Below are positions 61,851 through 64,000 of a stretch of 64,000 nucleotides of DNA, one piece after another; position 1 is the stretch's first letter; each line of letters starts with the position of its first letter. A program made the position numbers and the translations under genes. This stretch comes from Aequorivita sinensis (GTDB lineage: Bacteria; Bacteroidota; Bacteroidia; Flavobacteriales; Flavobacteriaceae). The stretch lies in contig NZ_VDMC01000005.1 in the NCBI RefSeq assembly GCF_006346335.1, positions 95,143 to 159,142 of the forward strand, in the 5' to 3' direction. Under the pieces are notes generated by a model. The model searched no databases and was not told where the DNA came from. It saw nothing but the letters and a program-made list of their open reading frames with translations.

Positions 61851-63071
61851 CTAAAGTTTGCATTTTTTAATAATTAATGCGGAATTGGTACCACCAAAGC
61901 CAAATGAATTCGACAAAAATACATCAATTTTTTTGTTTAACGTTTTGTTAACAAGGTTTAATTTTGAAGCAGCCTCGTCCACACTTTCCAAATTGATGTT
62001 TGGTGCAACAAAAGAATGCTCCATCATAAGCATTGAATATATTATTTCGCTAGCTCCAGCCATCCAACATTCGTGTCCTGTCATTGATTTTGTTGAACTA
62101 ACGCAAGGGCCATTTTCACCAAATACATCGGTGATTGCAAGGGCTTCATTGGCGTCTCCTACAGGAGTTGAAGTTGCGTGTGCATTTACATAATCTACTT
62201 CTGATGCTTTAATATTTGCTTGCTGTAAGGCCTTTTTCATTGCTCGAGAAGGGCCATCGACGTTAGGAGTAGAAATATGATCCCCATTGGATGAAAATCC
62301 GTACCCAATAATTTCGCCTAAAATTGGTGCGCCACGCTTTACTGCACTTTCGTAACTTTCTATTACTAAGGTAGCAGCTCCACCACTAGGCACCAAGCCA
62401 TCGCGATCTTTATCGAAAGGACGACTAGCTTTAGTTGGATCTAATTGAGTAGAAAAAACTCCTAAGCCATCAAAACTTCCCATAGCAAATTCGTTTATTT
62501 CTTGAGCTCCTCCTGAAATTACGCAGTCTTGTAATCCGTTTTTAATTAAAAAATATGCCATCCCAACAGAATGCGACCCACTTGCGCAAGCTGCACTAAT
62601 TGTAAAATTAATCCCTCTCAACTTAAAAATAGTTGCAAGATTCATCGTTACAGATGAGTTCATTGCTTTAAAAATGGCACCTGACCCTACAAGAGTAGTA
62701 TCTTTCTTTTCTCGAATTTTATCTACCGATTCAATTACCGATTTTGCTGTACTATCATTGCCGTAGAGAATTCCTACTTCATTTTTTTCTAGAAATTGCT
62801 CGTCTATTTTTGCATTTTTTAGGGCTTCCAAAGTAGCTGCGTACGCATACGCTCCTTCTTCACCTAAACTAACACGTTCGCGACGAGAAAGTTGTTTCTT
62901 TAAATCTGGCTCTTCTACCCATCCTGTCAAACAAGAACGGTAACCAAAATCTTTGCGTTTTCCGTCGCAGATAATGCCAGATTTTCCGTTGTATAACGAT
63001 TCTTTTACTTCTTCTAGGTTCTTCCCTATACAAGAATAAATACCCATACCGGTTATAACTACTCTTCTCAC
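61851..63071 (-). CDS. FabF/FabB-type beta-ketoacyl-ACP synthase, third copy
   Basis: 406 residues with an intact triad: C162 (ISAACASGSHS), H298 (NAHATSTPVGD) and H333 (MTGHECWMAGA). The Ala in NAHAT and the ECWMAG segment are more FabB-like than in the other copies. It probably starts or extends the aryl polyene or the alkyl chains for the resorcinol half. It is adjacent to FabG and an ACP, forming a mini fatty-acid synthase set. Confidence 0.93.
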   Translation of the reverse strand: MRRVVITGMGIYSCIGKNLEEVKESLYNGKSGIICDGKRKDFGYRSCLTGWVEEPDLKKQLSRRERVSLGEEGAYAYAATLEALKNAKIDEQFLEKNEVGILYGNDSTAKSVIESVDKIREKKDTTLVGSGAIFKAMNSSVTMNLATIFKLRGINFTISAACASGSHSVGMAYFLIKNGLQDCVISGGAQEINEFAMGSFDGLGVFSTQLDPTKASRPFDKDRDGLVPSGGAATLVIESYESAVKRGAPILGEIIGYGFSSNGDHISTPNVDGPSRAMKKALQQANIKASEVDYVNAHATSTPVGDANEALAITDVFGENGPCVSSTKSMTGHECWMAGASEIIYSMLMMEHSFVAPNINLESVDEAASKLNLVNKTLNKKIDVFLSNSFGFGGTNSALIIKKCKL

Positions 63072-63083
63072 TTTTCGTTCAAT

Positions 63084-63836
63084 TTAGGAATAAATACCTC
63101 CATTAATATTAATAACTTCCCCGGTAATATATGAAGCTTTATTGGATGCTAAAAAACTTACTAAATGCGCTACCTCCTCTGCTTCACCAAAACGATTGGC
63201 TGGAACCATTTTTTTAAGCTCTTTCTGGTCAAGCTCAGCAGTCATATCACTATTTATAAATCCTGGTGCTACTGCATTTACAGTAATATTGCGTTTAGCA
63301 ACTTCTTGAGCTAAGGCTTTTGTTGCTCCAATAACCGCCCCTTTTGCAGCAGAATAATTTACTTGGCCCGGTGTTCCCTTTAGTCCAGAAACTGAAACCA
63401 TATTTATTACTCTCCCGTATTTATTAACCAACAGTTTCTGAATAAGAGCATTGGTAACATTGTAAAAACCATTTAGACTAGTGTTAATAACACTATTCCA
63501 ATCGTCCTGGTTCATCCACATAAACAACCCGTCTTTGGTAATACCTGCATTGTTTACAATTACCTCAATAACAGCTTCTTTGTTTTCTGAGTGCCAAGCG
63601 TCCAGTGCATTATTTACAGCTTCGGCATTGGTTACGTCGAATTGCATAATTTCACCTTTTCCTCCTAAGGCTTCAACTTCGTTTAGGGTTTGTTGAGCTG
63701 CTTCTTTGTTGCCGTTATAGTTTATTAGAAGACCATAGTCTAAATCTTTTGCTAATTGTATACAAATGGCACGACCTATCCCGCGTGACCCTCCAGTTAT
63801 TAATGCGTATTTCGGTTTGTTTTTTTTCTCTTTCAT
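63084..63836 (-). CDS. 3-oxoacyl-ACP reductase FabG-type SDR
   Basis: 250 residues. NADPH-binding TGGSRGIGRAI, NNAG (about 95-98), the catalytic Ser (VSVSG), Y161 and K165 (YSAAKG) are present. It reduces the 3-keto group in each polyene extension cycle, the step that leaves the hydroxyl for dehydration. No enoyl reductase is found in the cluster, which fits a product that keeps its double bonds. It is the first complete gene of the cluster in this window, with 164 bases of non-coding sequence to the right edge. Confidence 0.93.
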   Translation of the reverse strand: MKEKKNKPKYALITGGSRGIGRAICIQLAKDLDYGLLINYNGNKEAAQQTLNEVEALGGKGEIMQFDVTNAEAVNNALDAWHSENKEAVIEVIVNNAGITKDGLFMWMNQDDWNSVINTSLNGFYNVTNALIQKLLVNKYGRVINMVSVSGLKGTPGQVNYSAAKGAVIGATKALAQEVAKRNITVNAVAPGFINSDMTAELDQKELKKMVPANRFGEAEEVAHLVSFLASNKASYITGEVININGGIYS

Positions 63837-63850
63837 ATAAAATTATCACA

Positions 63851-63898
63851 CGGAGTAACCCCTCCGCCTTCGGCACCTCCCCTTTAAAGAAGGGGAGG
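63851..63898. repeat. Intergenic inverted-repeat element upstream of the FabG gene
   Basis: CCTCCCCTT at 63876-63884 pairs with AAGGGGAGG at 63890-63898 around TAAAG, preceded by a small GCC-TTC-GGC hairpin at 63866-63874. It is much more GC-rich than its surroundings and looks like a dispersed flavobacterial intergenic repeat. It could also end transcription from a gene beyond the right edge, though no long T-run follows on the minus strand. Confidence 0.55.
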
Positions 63899-64000
63899 AA
63901 CTTTTTATAATATATTTAAATCTTAGTCTTTTACTAAAATATTACAACTAATAATCAATCAGCAAAAACATTTAAATTATTCTTTGTAATCGGCCCCACA
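63899..64000. other. Right-edge sequence, no gene assigned
   Basis: Minus-strand frames are open only for short stretches from the edge (the longest, 63955-63999, is 14 codons before TGA). A gene ending here is possible but cannot be named, and the readable residues do not match the C-terminus of a tyrosine ammonia-lyase that I can recall. Confidence 0.4.

Noticed and set aside
63955..63999. Short minus-strand frame at the right edge as the end of an ammonia-lyase
   Set aside because: Only 14 codons are visible and they do not match any C-terminus I recognise.

Overview
The window looks like chromosomal DNA from a member of the Flavobacteriaceae (Bacteroidota), probably marine or environmental. 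The evidence is AT-rich sequence, a sprA gene for type IX secretion/gliding, a C-terminal type IX sorting domain, an alternative complex III (act) operon feeding an aa3 oxidase, repeated promoter -7 boxes of the form TAnnTTTG, almost no Shine-Dalgarno sites, and a large flexirubin-type aryl-polyene pigment cluster. The genus cannot be fixed from the sequence alone.

Layout. 1-14055 is core genome: sprA (cut by the left edge) directly behind ruvA; a malic enzyme/phosphotransacetylase fusion; a divergent POTRA/beta-barrel outer-membrane protein; and a ruvB - cytochrome P450 - queG operon. 14276-26010 is one minus-strand respiratory operon, actABCDEF-coxBA, with a strong terminator at its end: quinol is oxidised by alternative complex III and electrons go to a CuA/aa3 oxidase. 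26235-28955 is a small accessory patch. It holds a SPOR protein, a decayed lipoprotein gene, a truncated subtilase whose start lies just before four copies of an 8-bp repeat (a candidate phase-variation switch), and an intact type IX secreted protein. 29099-33718 is the rimP-nusA-infB operon, with a terminator-like hairpin in its leader, facing a divergent tandem UspA gene.

34710-63836 is a nearly unbroken run of about 30 minus-strand genes, read here as a flexirubin cluster. An aryl ligase, ketosynthases, a chain-length-factor-like partner, two ACPs, FabG and three hotdog dehydratase-like proteins would build the aryl polyene. A methyltransferase would tailor it, and DarA/DarB would make the dialkylresorcinol that esterifies it. 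A LolA/LolB-like pair, an MMPL-acyltransferase fusion, an ABC-2 exporter and other acyltransferases would move and place the product in the envelope. No aromatic ammonia-lyase is in the window; it may lie beyond the right edge.

The signals most worth checking are the out-of-frame octanucleotide repeat (27386-27417), the leader terminator before rimP, the ActC with a helix-hairpin-helix tail, and several active-site substitutions in the pigment enzymes. No tRNA, rRNA, CRISPR array, insertion sequence or prophage was seen.
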